From Dehalococcoidia bacterium (GTDB taxonomy: Bacteria > Chloroflexota > Dehalococcoidia > SZUA-161), in the NCBI GenBank assembly GCA_004376205.1, contig SOKG01000080.1, positions 1 through 5,511 of the forward strand: a stretch of DNA of 5,511 nt. Direction: 5' to 3'. Positions 1 to 5,422 of this stretch are shown one piece after another (the stretch's first letter is position 1; the number at the start of each line of letters is the position of its first letter). A program made the position numbers and the translations under genes. The notes under the pieces were generated by a model. The model saw only the letters and a list, made by a program, of their open reading frames with translations. It was not told where the DNA came from and did not search any database.

Positions 1-79
1 GGAATACTTCTTCCTGACTGTAGCTATGCTCGGGGACAGCATAGCCCATGGATATTATTTTTACCTTTGAATTTATCAT
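1..79 (-). CDS. Type III polyketide synthase, N-terminal fragment (runs off window)
   Basis: Only the first 26 codons are inside the window. They read MINSKV and then KIISMGYAVPEHSYSQEEVF. The pattern 'I-x-S/x-G-x-A-V-P-x-H-x-x-x-Q-E-E' is the usual opening of chalcone-synthase-like (type III) polyketide synthases, which condense malonyl-CoA onto an acyl-CoA starter to give pyrones, resorcinols or phloroglucinols. The catalytic Cys-His-Asn residues would lie outside the window and cannot be checked. The ATG (79-77) overlaps the TGA of the prenyltransferase gene as ATGA. A strong ribosome site (GGGGAGGTG) lies in the last codons of that gene, so the two are almost certainly translated together. 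A polyketide synthase next to a UbiA prenyltransferase fits a prenylated or quinone-like lipid product. FabH-like or HMG-CoA-synthase-like thiolase-fold enzymes are alternatives, but their N-termini usually look different. Confidence 0.68.
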   Translation of the reverse strand, partial: MINSKVKIISMGYAVPEHSYSQEEVF

Positions 80-960
80 CCAAGCACCTCCCCGAGCAGT
101 AGTAGCAGTCCATATAAATAAATTCCGCCCAGCCCCCAGATGATGCCGACTTTGGGTTTCATCTCCAGGAAGAGAAGGCAAAAAGAAAAGGGAATGAGGG
201 TGATGAGTGTTAGTGCTGTCAGCGGATGCAGTACTCCAGCGGCGATGAGAAACAGCTGCGAGAGAAAGGTGGCGCAAAGTAGCCAGACGATGAATGTGGT
301 AATTGATACTTTGTTTCTCCACACCAGGGCACCGAAGTTTCTCAATCCCCTCTTCCAATTCACGCTCGCATCGGCGAACTGATCCATTGTCTCTGCCCCG
401 TATCCAAACAAAATTAATATTGGTATCCCCGCCAGAAAAGCGAGCAGGAAGTCAGGATTAGGCTGTGAGGCCATGCCCAGCATCACAGCCAATGGGCCAA
501 AGCCGACACCTAATGCCATCTCACACTGATAATGAAGCTTGCCATAGCTATACCAGAAGGTCATTAGTGCCATCACCACCCAGATTGCCCAAATTATGGG
601 AGAAACTTTCCAAGCGACGATGCTGATAAAGACAGCCGATATGGCGAGATAGATAAGGCCGTTGGCCAGCACCTCTCTGGGAGACATTATGCCGGCAGCG
701 ATCACTTGCTGGCCATGTGTATAGACCTTTCCCCTGCTCCGCTCCTCCTCAGCACCTTGGTCGAATTTAGTCCAGGAATAATCCAATAGCGTGTTGAAGC
801 TGTGTGCAAAACCCATCTGGAATATGGCTCCCAGGCAGACCATTGCCGACAGCCAGCTCCAGTGCCCGCCGAGGGAAACACCAAGCAGGACGGCACAGAC
901 GGCCACCGGGAGGGCAAAAAACCTGCCCAGCCCGATGTGAGCTTTAATTTTGAACCTCAT
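76..960 (-). CDS. UbiA/MenA-family prenyltransferase
   Basis: A 294-aa polytopic membrane protein, the usual length for the UbiA superfamily, which transfers a polyprenyl group from its diphosphate to an aromatic or other acceptor within the membrane. The first Asp-rich region is at about residues 56-67 (N56-TLL-D60 ... FD67QG) and is followed by an Arg/Lys stretch and AAGIMSPREV, as in MenA-type members (compare 'NDYFD...G...SG.iS..E'). The second is at 190-206 (E190-T-M-D193-QFA-D197 ... NWKRGL). The rest is eight or so hydrophobic segments. The Asp that normally follows the first Asn (ND) is Thr57 here, so the metal-diphosphate site is a variant. The start ATG is preceded by AAAGGAG, which belongs to the intergenic repeat at 965-1000. 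The downstream polyketide synthase starts inside its stop codon. The acceptor is unknown; a polyketide from the neighbour is plausible. Confidence 0.85.
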   Translation of the reverse strand: MRFKIKAHIGLGRFFALPVAVCAVLLGVSLGGHWSWLSAMVCLGAIFQMGFAHSFNTLLDYSWTKFDQGAEEERSRGKVYTHGQQVIAAGIMSPREVLANGLIYLAISAVFISIVAWKVSPIIWAIWVVMALMTFWYSYGKLHYQCEMALGVGFGPLAVMLGMASQPNPDFLLAFLAGIPILILFGYGAETMDQFADASVNWKRGLRNFGALVWRNKVSITTFIVWLLCATFLSQLFLIAAGVLHPLTALTLITLIPFSFCLLFLEMKPKVGIIWGLGGIYLYGLLLLLGEVLG

Positions 961-964
961 TTAA

Positions 965-1000
965 TCTCCTTTCAAGTATTCCGCAGGAATACTTAGTTAA
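965..1000 (-). repeat. Intergenic palindromic repeat, copy A, with ribosome site of the prenyltransferase gene
   Basis: In the sense (minus) direction this reads TTAACTAAGTATTCC, then TGC, then GGAATACTTGAAAGGAGA. It contains a perfect 9-bp inverted repeat, AAGTATTCC / GGAATACTT (974-982 and 986-994), with a 3-nt centre. The stop codon of the upstream 118-aa gene lies in one arm, and the AAAGGAGA ribosome site of the prenyltransferase follows the other arm directly. Copy B at 1775-1808 shares 31 positions with it. As RNA the stem would sit one base from the ribosome site, so it could affect translation, mRNA processing or protection. As DNA it could be a dimeric protein site or the footprint of an insertion. 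Confidence 0.85.
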
Positions 1001-1349
1001 TGAATCTTGGTCTTAATACGAAGACTCCGTCTTCTCCCAAATCACTTATAATCAATCTGGGGTTATATTCGTACTCCAGAATATCTCCCCCGTACTCCCC
1101 ATAGTATTTGACCGCAGCTGCTTTTGTCCTGGTCAGCCATATACCTTCTGCATCACCATAGCGGCTCCTGAATTTCACTAAAAGCTCAGCCCAGAGGACC
1201 GGATGGTATTCTTCATCATTGGACACCTTAATTCCCAGAAAAGCAGCCAGTTCCGTAAGCAGGTGCCAATTTGAAAGCTCATCGTATTCAAAATTGAGAA
1301 CTTTCCAAGCGGTGTCTTCTTCTGGCCAGTTGATGCGATAGCCTTTCAT
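993..1349 (-). CDS. Hypothetical protein, 118 aa
   Basis: I do not recognise this protein with confidence. I chose the ATG at 1349 because it overlaps the upstream TGA as ATGA and has AGGAAGAG just before it. An upstream start at 1376 would add nine residues with no better ribosome site. The protein is acidic and soluble, with many aromatic residues, and has no signal peptide or membrane segment. Its second half contains 'EGIWLTRTKAAAVKYYGEYG' followed by a beta-strand-like GDILEYEY and a final 'GVFVLRPRFI'. This is loosely like the 'G-x-(Y/W)-(L/F)-T ... A-x-x-Y ... G-G ... V-L-x-P' layout of small ADP-ribosyltransferase-like phage proteins. That resemblance is weak and should not be used as a name. 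It is co-translated with the 140-aa gene and forms the end of the methyltransferase cassette. Confidence 0.72.
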   Translation of the reverse strand: MKGYRINWPEEDTAWKVLNFEYDELSNWHLLTELAAFLGIKVSNDEEYHPVLWAELLVKFRSRYGDAEGIWLTRTKAAAVKYYGEYGGDILEYEYNPRLIISDLGEDGVFVLRPRFIN

Positions 1350-1768
1350 CTCTCTTCCTTTTTGGCGCCAACCCACTTTGGTTTGTTATCCGGGTAACAC
1401 TTGCAGACAACTTCCCTCGGGGGCATTTTCTCTCCGGAATAAATCTCTGCGAATTTATCAAATACCTGAGTAGCCTTATTGCATTCTTCCTGGCCAACCC
1501 GCGGGAGAGAGATATCAGTCAGCAGCGTTTTTGCAGTGGTGATTCTTTCTTCAACTTCTAACCCAGCCTCTTTGGCAGCTGCAGCTACTTTAGGGCTAAC
1601 CTTGCCTACAAATACCATGGTCCATCTTTGATTCAAAGCCCCATGAAATCCTGAACTGACGGGTGCTTCTTTAATGAGGGATTCAACTGCGACAGCAACG
1701 GGCAATTCTACCGGCATAAAATTCAATGAAGTCATCTTCGTTGTCGGAATTACCACCTTTCTCACCAT
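1346..1768 (-). CDS. Hypothetical protein, 140 aa
   Basis: This is probably a real gene: it has a strong ribosome site (GAAAGGAGA, 6-7 nt before ATG 1768), an ATGA overlap with the next gene, and conservative soluble-protein composition. I do not recognise the family. It starts with a beta-rich segment containing VELPVAVAVESLIKE (20-34), then a helix-rich part with KVAAAAKEAGLEVEERITTAK (residues 60-80). The end is basic and carries a CxC pair (C122, C124) in VVCKCYPDNKPKW. There are no membrane segments or signal peptide. It lies between two copies of the same palindromic repeat, just downstream of the methyltransferase. An accessory or phage-type role is possible, but nothing in the sequence proves it. 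Confidence 0.72.
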   Translation of the reverse strand: MVRKVVIPTTKMTSLNFMPVELPVAVAVESLIKEAPVSSGFHGALNQRWTMVFVGKVSPKVAAAAKEAGLEVEERITTAKTLLTDISLPRVGQEECNKATQVFDKFAEIYSGEKMPPREVVCKCYPDNKPKWVGAKKEER

Positions 1769-1774
1769 TTGCTT

Positions 1775-1808
1775 TCTCCTTTCGAGTATTCCTGGAATAC
1801 TTGGTTAA
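1775..1808 (-). repeat. Intergenic palindromic repeat, copy B, with ribosome site of the 140-aa gene
   Basis: In the sense direction this reads TTAACCAAGTATTCC, A, then GGAATACTCGAAAGGAGA. It matches copy A (965-1000) except for a one-base centre instead of three and two single-base changes. The two arms pair over 10 positions with one mismatch (1783-1792 against 1794-1803). The methyltransferase stop codon TAA lies in its first bases, and the ribosome site of the 140-aa gene lies at its end. The unrelated genes on either side make descent from a shared coding sequence unlikely, so this is a duplicated intergenic unit. Confidence 0.85.
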
Positions 1809-3145
1809 AATTCCAGAACTCCTTGGCTGCACCTGCCGGCAGCGATCGCGCAGTAATCTTTTCTTATCTCATACATAATACACCTGCGATTTAATAAGGC
1901 AGCTGCCACGCCTGTTGTTCCGCTACCGCCAAAGTTGTCAAGCACGACGTCACCCTCTCTACTCCCCAGTGTTATCAGATAGGACATTAACTTGAGAGGC
2001 TTTACTGTGGGGTGACAGTTAGGCGACTTATTCTCAGTCTCGTTTTTTCTCGGAGTGCTGCCATGAATAGTTCTGGGTACCGCAATCCCGATTCCCCTGT
2101 TTTTCTCACTCTTGCTGGCTTTTGGCACAATTAGAAATGGGAAGGTCTTTGCCCACCACTTGTCCAGGTCAAAGTAGCGGGAGAATGAGCCAGAGTCATT
2201 AAATTCTTGCTGGTATTTAAGTTCAGTCATCTCGTCTTTTGTATTTCCCGAGTGCTTCCAACCTATGCCCTTAAATCCAACTTTTGAAGATTTGGATATC
2301 CTCCCATCATCCAGCACATCATCACTTACTATTAGATTGGCAGGGAAGCGGCCGGCAGAGGCACTATAATTGCCTTGCTCGCTTCGAGGTCTATTATCTT
2401 CCCCGAATATCTTATTGTCTCGAGCAGGGCTATCGAAATCAGCATGGCGATTCTTTTTCTCTGATACTTCTATATCATTGTTACTTTTGTATGGTATCCT
2501 GCAATCATCCAGCCATGTCATACCCTTCTGATTTTTCAGTGCCTGGTCAACAAAGGTCTTTTCAGATAATGGCTTCATTACCACTATGATTACTTCTACC
2601 GCAGGCTTGGGCTGGAAGCCTCCATAACTGCCGTCTAGGGCTTGGGCTTGAGGCGAAGTAGAAATAGTTGCATCATACTCTGGCTTAAATGCGTTTTCTT
2701 TGCGACCTTGTGCAGTACCATGCCACTCAGGATTTTGCTTTCCCATGCCAGCAACTTTCCCGACAATTTCTCTTTCAGTCCCCAATTTTTTATCAACAGC
2801 CTTCCCTATATTCTGTGCCTTCGGGAATCCTGAAGCATAGGTCCAGAATATCGGAGTGAAGTCTACCCTGAACCCCGCATCCTCTAAACTAATTATCATC
2901 CTTGACAGACAGTCAGCTCGCGGTATGCTCATTACAAAGGCAAAGGCGCCAGGCTTCAGCACCCTCAAGCACTCCCGCCAGATCTGCTTATCCGGCAATG
3001 CCCGGTCCCAGTCCTTTCCCATGAAGGAAATCCCATAAGGCGGATCGGTGGCGAGCAGGTCCACACTGCCGGCATCGAGCTCGCTCATATCCTGGCAATC
3101 TTTCTGGTAGAGGGTTCTGAGGTTATCCTGGTAAAAAGGTCCCAT
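1805..3145 (-). CDS. Beta-class DNA methyltransferase (N6-adenine or N4-cytosine)
   Basis: A 446-aa S-adenosylmethionine-dependent enzyme that methylates an exocyclic amino group in DNA. The catalytic motif IV, DPPY, is near the N-terminus (residues 34-37, in LLATDPPYGISFMGKDWD). Near the C-terminus come HPTVKP (378-383), the AdoMet-binding DNFGGSGTTG (403-412) and 'RCIMYEI'. This order (IV first, I last) defines the beta class. The long middle part, about residues 110-360, would hold the target-recognition domain; it is rich in Lys/Asn/Ser and contains SGFPKAQNIGKAVDKKLG, common in phage-type members. The target sequence cannot be read from the protein. No restriction enzyme lies nearby, so it looks like an orphan methyltransferase. 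The start ATG has GGAG five bases upstream. It is flanked by repeat copies B and C and lies between lipid-metabolism genes, which suggests recent acquisition. Confidence 0.93.
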   Translation of the reverse strand: MGPFYQDNLRTLYQKDCQDMSELDAGSVDLLATDPPYGISFMGKDWDRALPDKQIWRECLRVLKPGAFAFVMSIPRADCLSRMIISLEDAGFRVDFTPIFWTYASGFPKAQNIGKAVDKKLGTEREIVGKVAGMGKQNPEWHGTAQGRKENAFKPEYDATISTSPQAQALDGSYGGFQPKPAVEVIIVVMKPLSEKTFVDQALKNQKGMTWLDDCRIPYKSNNDIEVSEKKNRHADFDSPARDNKIFGEDNRPRSEQGNYSASAGRFPANLIVSDDVLDDGRISKSSKVGFKGIGWKHSGNTKDEMTELKYQQEFNDSGSFSRYFDLDKWWAKTFPFLIVPKASKSEKNRGIGIAVPRTIHGSTPRKNETENKSPNCHPTVKPLKLMSYLITLGSREGDVVLDNFGGSGTTGVAAALLNRRCIMYEIRKDYCAIAAGRCSQGVLEF

Positions 3146-3149
3146 TTAT

Positions 3150-3183
3150 GCTCCATCAAGTATTCTATTAGGAGTATGTTGCT
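3150..3183 (-). repeat. Diverged copy (C) of the intergenic repeat, upstream of the methyltransferase
   Basis: In the sense direction this contains CATACTCCTAATA and then GAATACTTGATGGAGC. The second half matches copy A closely (GAATACTTGA is identical, followed by GGAG at the ribosome site). The first half keeps only TA-x-TCC and pairs with the second at about 5 of 8 positions, so the palindrome is largely lost. It occupies the same place relative to the start codon as copies A and B, which supports common origin, but the left half alone would not be convincing. Confidence 0.5.
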
Positions 3184-3221
3184 TCCTTTGCCTCTTCAAA
3201 TGTTGGTTTAGTCTTAATCAT
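3168..3221 (-). pseudogene. 17-codon ORF, possible 5' remnant of an interrupted gene
   Basis: The ORF reads MIKTKPTFEEAKEATYS followed by TAA and TAG in tandem. Its ATG overlaps the stop of the kinase-like gene as ATGA and has AGGGGG directly upstream, exactly the arrangement used at the prenyltransferase/polyketide-synthase junction (79-76). That makes it likely that a coupled gene once followed the kinase here. The reading frame ends inside repeat copy C. It may be the surviving N-terminus of a gene cut by the methyltransferase cassette, a very small real peptide, or chance. 'PTFEEAKE' is loosely like the N-terminus of anthranilate/isochorismate-synthase-type enzymes, but far too short to assign. 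Confidence 0.3.
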
Positions 3222-3892
3222 AGCCCCCCTATTAAAGTCAGTATTCCAAAGACAGTGGCGCAGCTAATCAGTGGGATGCTCCAATTATCATCCGCCCACC
3301 TGAGCCACTTGATTCTAGAAACATCCCCACAGGCCCATTCGGTAGCCGTGGCCACCAAGGCAGCCACGGCCCCGACCCAGAACGGTTGCACAAACGCCAA
3401 AGCGATCACGAGGCAGGTGGCGAGCATAGCCACCGAACCCCACAGGCCCTTCACTGGCCTGCCGTACACCTGGGAGCGGACAATTCCGGTAATCATATCC
3501 CCCCAAGCCATAAAGAGAAGACAGGATATGGCTATCAAAGGCTTGTCCAGCCAGAGCCAGCCCACGCCGATAACCGGCAAGGAAGCCAGGGGAAACCAGA
3601 CCTCGGCCATCACTTCCCCGGGCCGCCCGATGCCGCCCACGCCACGGAAAGTCTGGGGTCTGACATACCTGGCACCCCCGAGCATGATGGCAAAGATGGC
3701 GGCTAATATTAGTGCCCACCATCCGGATGAAAATAATAGGGCACAGAGCAGGAAGCCCAGCCCGCCGGCACTGTGGCCGATTTTACGCGCGACGTAGTGG
3801 GGGACCTTTAGGTCAAAGAGGATATTTGATATCCACAGGCCAACCAGGGCCGCCCCGGCGATTAAGAAAACGAAGGGCAATTCAGCTATCAT
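3218..3892 (-). CDS. Polyprenol/phytol kinase-like membrane protein (dolichol kinase / CTP-transferase superfamily)
   Basis: A 224-aa protein with about six or seven membrane segments. Motifs visible in order: VARKIGHSAGG (R36-K37-x-x-H40), ARYVRPQTFRGVGG followed by a GE-containing loop (74-93), W130-GD-M-x-T-G (131-136) followed by YGRPVKGLWGS (143-153), and E185 ... ADDNWSIPL (200-208). The RKxxH, GD...G...GR...K-G-x-x-GS and DN-x-x-x-PL signatures are those of the family containing dolichol kinase, phytol/farnesol kinase (VTE5) and diacylglycerol kinase DGK1. These use CTP (or other NTPs) to phosphorylate a lipid alcohol at the membrane. The substrate is not determinable; an isoprenoid alcohol would fit the nearby prenyltransferase. 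It starts two bases after the HIT-like gene's stop with no strong ribosome site of its own, so translation is probably coupled. A phosphatidate-cytidylyltransferase-type activity is the main alternative. Confidence 0.78.
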   Translation of the reverse strand: MIAELPFVFLIAGAALVGLWISNILFDLKVPHYVARKIGHSAGGLGFLLCALLFSSGWWALILAAIFAIMLGGARYVRPQTFRGVGGIGRPGEVMAEVWFPLASLPVIGVGWLWLDKPLIAISCLLFMAWGDMITGIVRSQVYGRPVKGLWGSVAMLATCLVIALAFVQPFWVGAVAALVATATEWACGDVSRIKWLRWADDNWSIPLISCATVFGILTLIGGL

Positions 3893-3894
3893 TT

Positions 3895-4152
3895 CTACAC
3901 TAGGTGTTCATGAAAATGCTGAGGCATAGAGTGCATCCCCTCTCCTCTGAATTTGAGGTTGGGGTACAACTTTTCCTTCACCTCCTTTATGTGCTCCCAC
4001 TCCTCCGGCGTTGGTTCCGGCCTATGCTCATTGAGAACGACCATCGGATTCCCATGAAGAGGGCAGAATGTAACCCAGCAAATTTCATCATGATAAGGCT
4101 GCTCCTTAATCGGCTCTTTCCGGCAAAGCGAGCAATTCGGGTCATAAGTCAT
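3895..4152 (-). CDS. Small HIT-like protein with putative zinc site, 85 aa
   Basis: HIT proteins are nucleotide hydrolases or transferases that act on nucleotide phosphoramidates and dinucleotide polyphosphates. The last seven residues, H79-F-H81-E-H83-L-V, match the histidine-triad signature H-x-H-x-H-x-x; by family knowledge H81 would be the nucleophile. Upstream, C7-SL-C10 and C30-PL-H33 form a plausible CxxC...CxxH zinc site as in HINT/aprataxin-type members, and NPMVVLNEH (35-43) matches the family's 'P-x-V-V-x-x-x-H' strand. It is shorter than typical HIT proteins (about 110-140 aa), so the fold is compact. I use ATG 4152 rather than a TTG at 4170 because GGAG stands eight bases before it; the gap to the upstream stop is four bases. 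Its role with lipid enzymes is unknown. Confidence 0.72.
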   Translation of the reverse strand: MTYDPNCSLCRKEPIKEQPYHDEICWVTFCPLHGNPMVVLNEHRPEPTPEEWEHIKEVKEKLYPNLKFRGEGMHSMPQHFHEHLV

Positions 4153-4156
4153 TCCA

Positions 4157-4585
4157 CTATCTCCGGCCAACGGCTTTCATCATCTTTTGGGCGACCGGCC
4201 TCAGCTTCGTTATTACCCACTTCTCAAAGATGTCTATGATTTCGGCGGCATCATACAGGCTTCTGTCACCGCTGAAAAGCACCTGGCCTCTAGCCCTCGC
4301 TGTCTTCGGCTCAAGCTCCCCAATCACTATGTCGATAAAAGTTGTATCTGTCATCCATATCTCGTTTCTGACGTCGCGGTCGGACTTGTCCCTATAGATG
4401 CCGTAGGGTGTCATCCTGATGATAAATGCTCCACCCTCCTCGCCGTCGACAATCAGTTTCCCTTTTCTGCCGACGATTGCCGCCATCTTCTCGGCGGGCA
4501 ATTGGGCCATAACCGTCTGGTGTTCTGCCTTATCCTCGAGGGCGAAGTCAATCAGAGTTTCAGCAAGTGTCTTTTCGGTGCGCAT
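4157..4585 (-). CDS. Hypothetical protein, possibly SCP2-type lipid-binding domain
   Basis: A 142-aa soluble protein, certainly a gene: AAGGAGA (4594-4600) lies eight bases before the ATG, and only two bases separate it from the upstream ATPase stop. The stretch from M78, 'TDTTFIDIVIGELEPKTARA' with a following RGQVLFSGDRSLYDA, resembles the core of sterol-carrier-protein-2 domains ('M/S-x-x-x-F-x-x-L-x-x-G-x-L-x-P-x-x-A-x-x-x-G-x-x-x-x-x-G-D'), which bind lipids or acyl chains in a hydrophobic pocket. Before it come strands with 'GKLIVDGEEGGAFIIRMT'; after it comes a helical tail (EIIDIFEKWVITKLRPVAQK) that is basic at the end. A lipid carrier would suit the neighbouring membrane enzymes. 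The assignment rests on pattern similarity only; an unrelated conserved protein is possible. Confidence 0.55.
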   Translation of the reverse strand: MRTEKTLAETLIDFALEDKAEHQTVMAQLPAEKMAAIVGRKGKLIVDGEEGGAFIIRMTPYGIYRDKSDRDVRNEIWMTDTTFIDIVIGELEPKTARARGQVLFSGDRSLYDAAEIIDIFEKWVITKLRPVAQKMMKAVGRR

Positions 4586-4587
4586 GG

Positions 4588-5394
4588 CTACAGTCTCCTT
4601 ACTGCCGCTTTCAGAAGCTTCCTTTTTCCTTCCCTGATCAGCCTCTTGGTGATATCCTCCTTCAGGATGACAGGCTTTGCCCCATCCAGCCTTGAGGCAA
4701 TCTGGTCAAGTGCTTGATCGACCACCTTTCTGTCCGGTGTGAGTGGTATCTCGCCGAGAAGCGGAATCCTAAAATTCTCGCAGATGGCAGCGAGGTCTAT
4801 TTTAGGCGACAGGAAGGGCCAGAAGCTCTCCCCAGATGGCGAGACGCAATAACTCATGTTGTTTATCAGGCCGAGTATCGCCACCTTCTTGAACTTGAGG
4901 AAATCAAGCGTCCTATAAAGGTCGGCGACGGCCATGTCAGTGGGCTGAAAGACGAGTATCACACCGTGAAGGTCGGTGATGTACTTGTAAAGAGCTTGCA
5001 TCTCGCCGGACGAGCTGGGAGGGGTATCCAGGATGAGCCAGTCAAGGTCTCGCCAGGCCACCACTCCCTGAAGCAGCTGCCTGGCGGCGTCTATCTTTTT
5101 CTCTTCGTCCCACAGCACGGCGGGTGCTTGACCGAAGTGTGAGGCGAGTGTTATGAACTGTATGCCTTCTACGTTATAGGGGACAATCGCCCCTCTGCCG
5201 CCTTCCGCAGCGGTATCCAGTTCCCAGTCGGGCGGCTTCTCCAGCCCAAACGCCTCAGAACCGGTTGGCGCGGTGATGTCCACATCCAGGTAGCCGACTC
5301 TGTACCCAAGCCTCTTGAGGCTTCGTGTCAAGCCGGAGGACACCGTGGTCTTTCCCACACCCCCCTTTATGGAAGCCACTACGATTTTTCTCAT
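4588..5394 (-). CDS. Mrp/MinD-type P-loop ATPase
   Basis: A 268-aa member of the SIMIBI ATPase group that includes Mrp/NBP35 (iron-sulfur carriers), MinD and ParA. It has the deviant Walker A loop K10-GGVGKTT (10-17), YLDVDITAPTG (35-45, the A' motif) and DWLILDTPPSSSGE (118-131, Walker B/switch II). LINNMSYCVSPSGESFWPFL (176-195) corresponds to the Mrp 'ENMS-Y-x-CPxC' segment. LLGEIPLTPD (from about residue 213) matches the Mrp 'LG-x-IP' strand. The paired CPxC cysteines that bridge Mrp dimers through an Fe-S cluster are missing; only C183 remains there. It may therefore be an Mrp-like partitioning or assembly ATPase rather than a true Fe-S carrier. The C-terminus is strongly basic. The start has AGGAG seven bases upstream, and the first residues align with the family start. 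It is the first complete gene of the operon. Confidence 0.88.
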   Translation of the reverse strand: MRKIVVASIKGGVGKTTVSSGLTRSLKRLGYRVGYLDVDITAPTGSEAFGLEKPPDWELDTAAEGGRGAIVPYNVEGIQFITLASHFGQAPAVLWDEEKKIDAARQLLQGVVAWRDLDWLILDTPPSSSGEMQALYKYITDLHGVILVFQPTDMAVADLYRTLDFLKFKKVAILGLINNMSYCVSPSGESFWPFLSPKIDLAAICENFRIPLLGEIPLTPDRKVVDQALDQIASRLDGAKPVILKEDITKRLIREGKRKLLKAAVRRL

Positions 5395-5422
5395 GTCGCC
5401 ACTCCTGCCAGAAAAAAGAAAA

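Noticed and set aside
1..9. GGAATACTT at the window edge, identical to one arm of the palindromic repeat
   Set aside because: On the minus strand it falls in the codons for E-V-F of the polyketide synthase start, where the protein reads as expected for the family. With the other arm outside the window it cannot be counted as a repeat copy.
993..1376. Longer 127-aa version of the 118-aa gene starting at 1376
   Set aside because: The ATG at 1349 has a better ribosome site and an ATGA overlap with the upstream gene; the extra residues add no recognisable sequence.
965..1808. CRISPR array
   Set aside because: The repeats are about 800 bases apart with genes between them; there are no regular short spacers and no cas genes.
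965..3183. Integron cassette array (genes separated by palindromic sites)
   Set aside because: The palindromes are about 20 bp and lack the paired GTTRRRY/RYYYAAC boxes of attC sites. No integrase is present, and the repeats merge into ribosome sites.
3255..3797. 180-aa plus-strand ORF
   Set aside because: It is antisense to the kinase-like membrane protein, whose motifs are clear. Its low-complexity Pro/Ala/Thr composition is typical of a shadow frame in GC-rich DNA.
3895..4170. TTG start at 4170 for the HIT-like gene
   Set aside because: It would overlap the upstream gene by 14 bases, and ATG 4152 has GGAG at good spacing.
4187..5142. Plus-strand ORFs of 176 aa (4187-4717) and 142 aa (4714-5142)
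   Set aside because: Both are antisense to the ATPase and the SCP2-like gene, and show no recognisable domain or convincing ribosome site.
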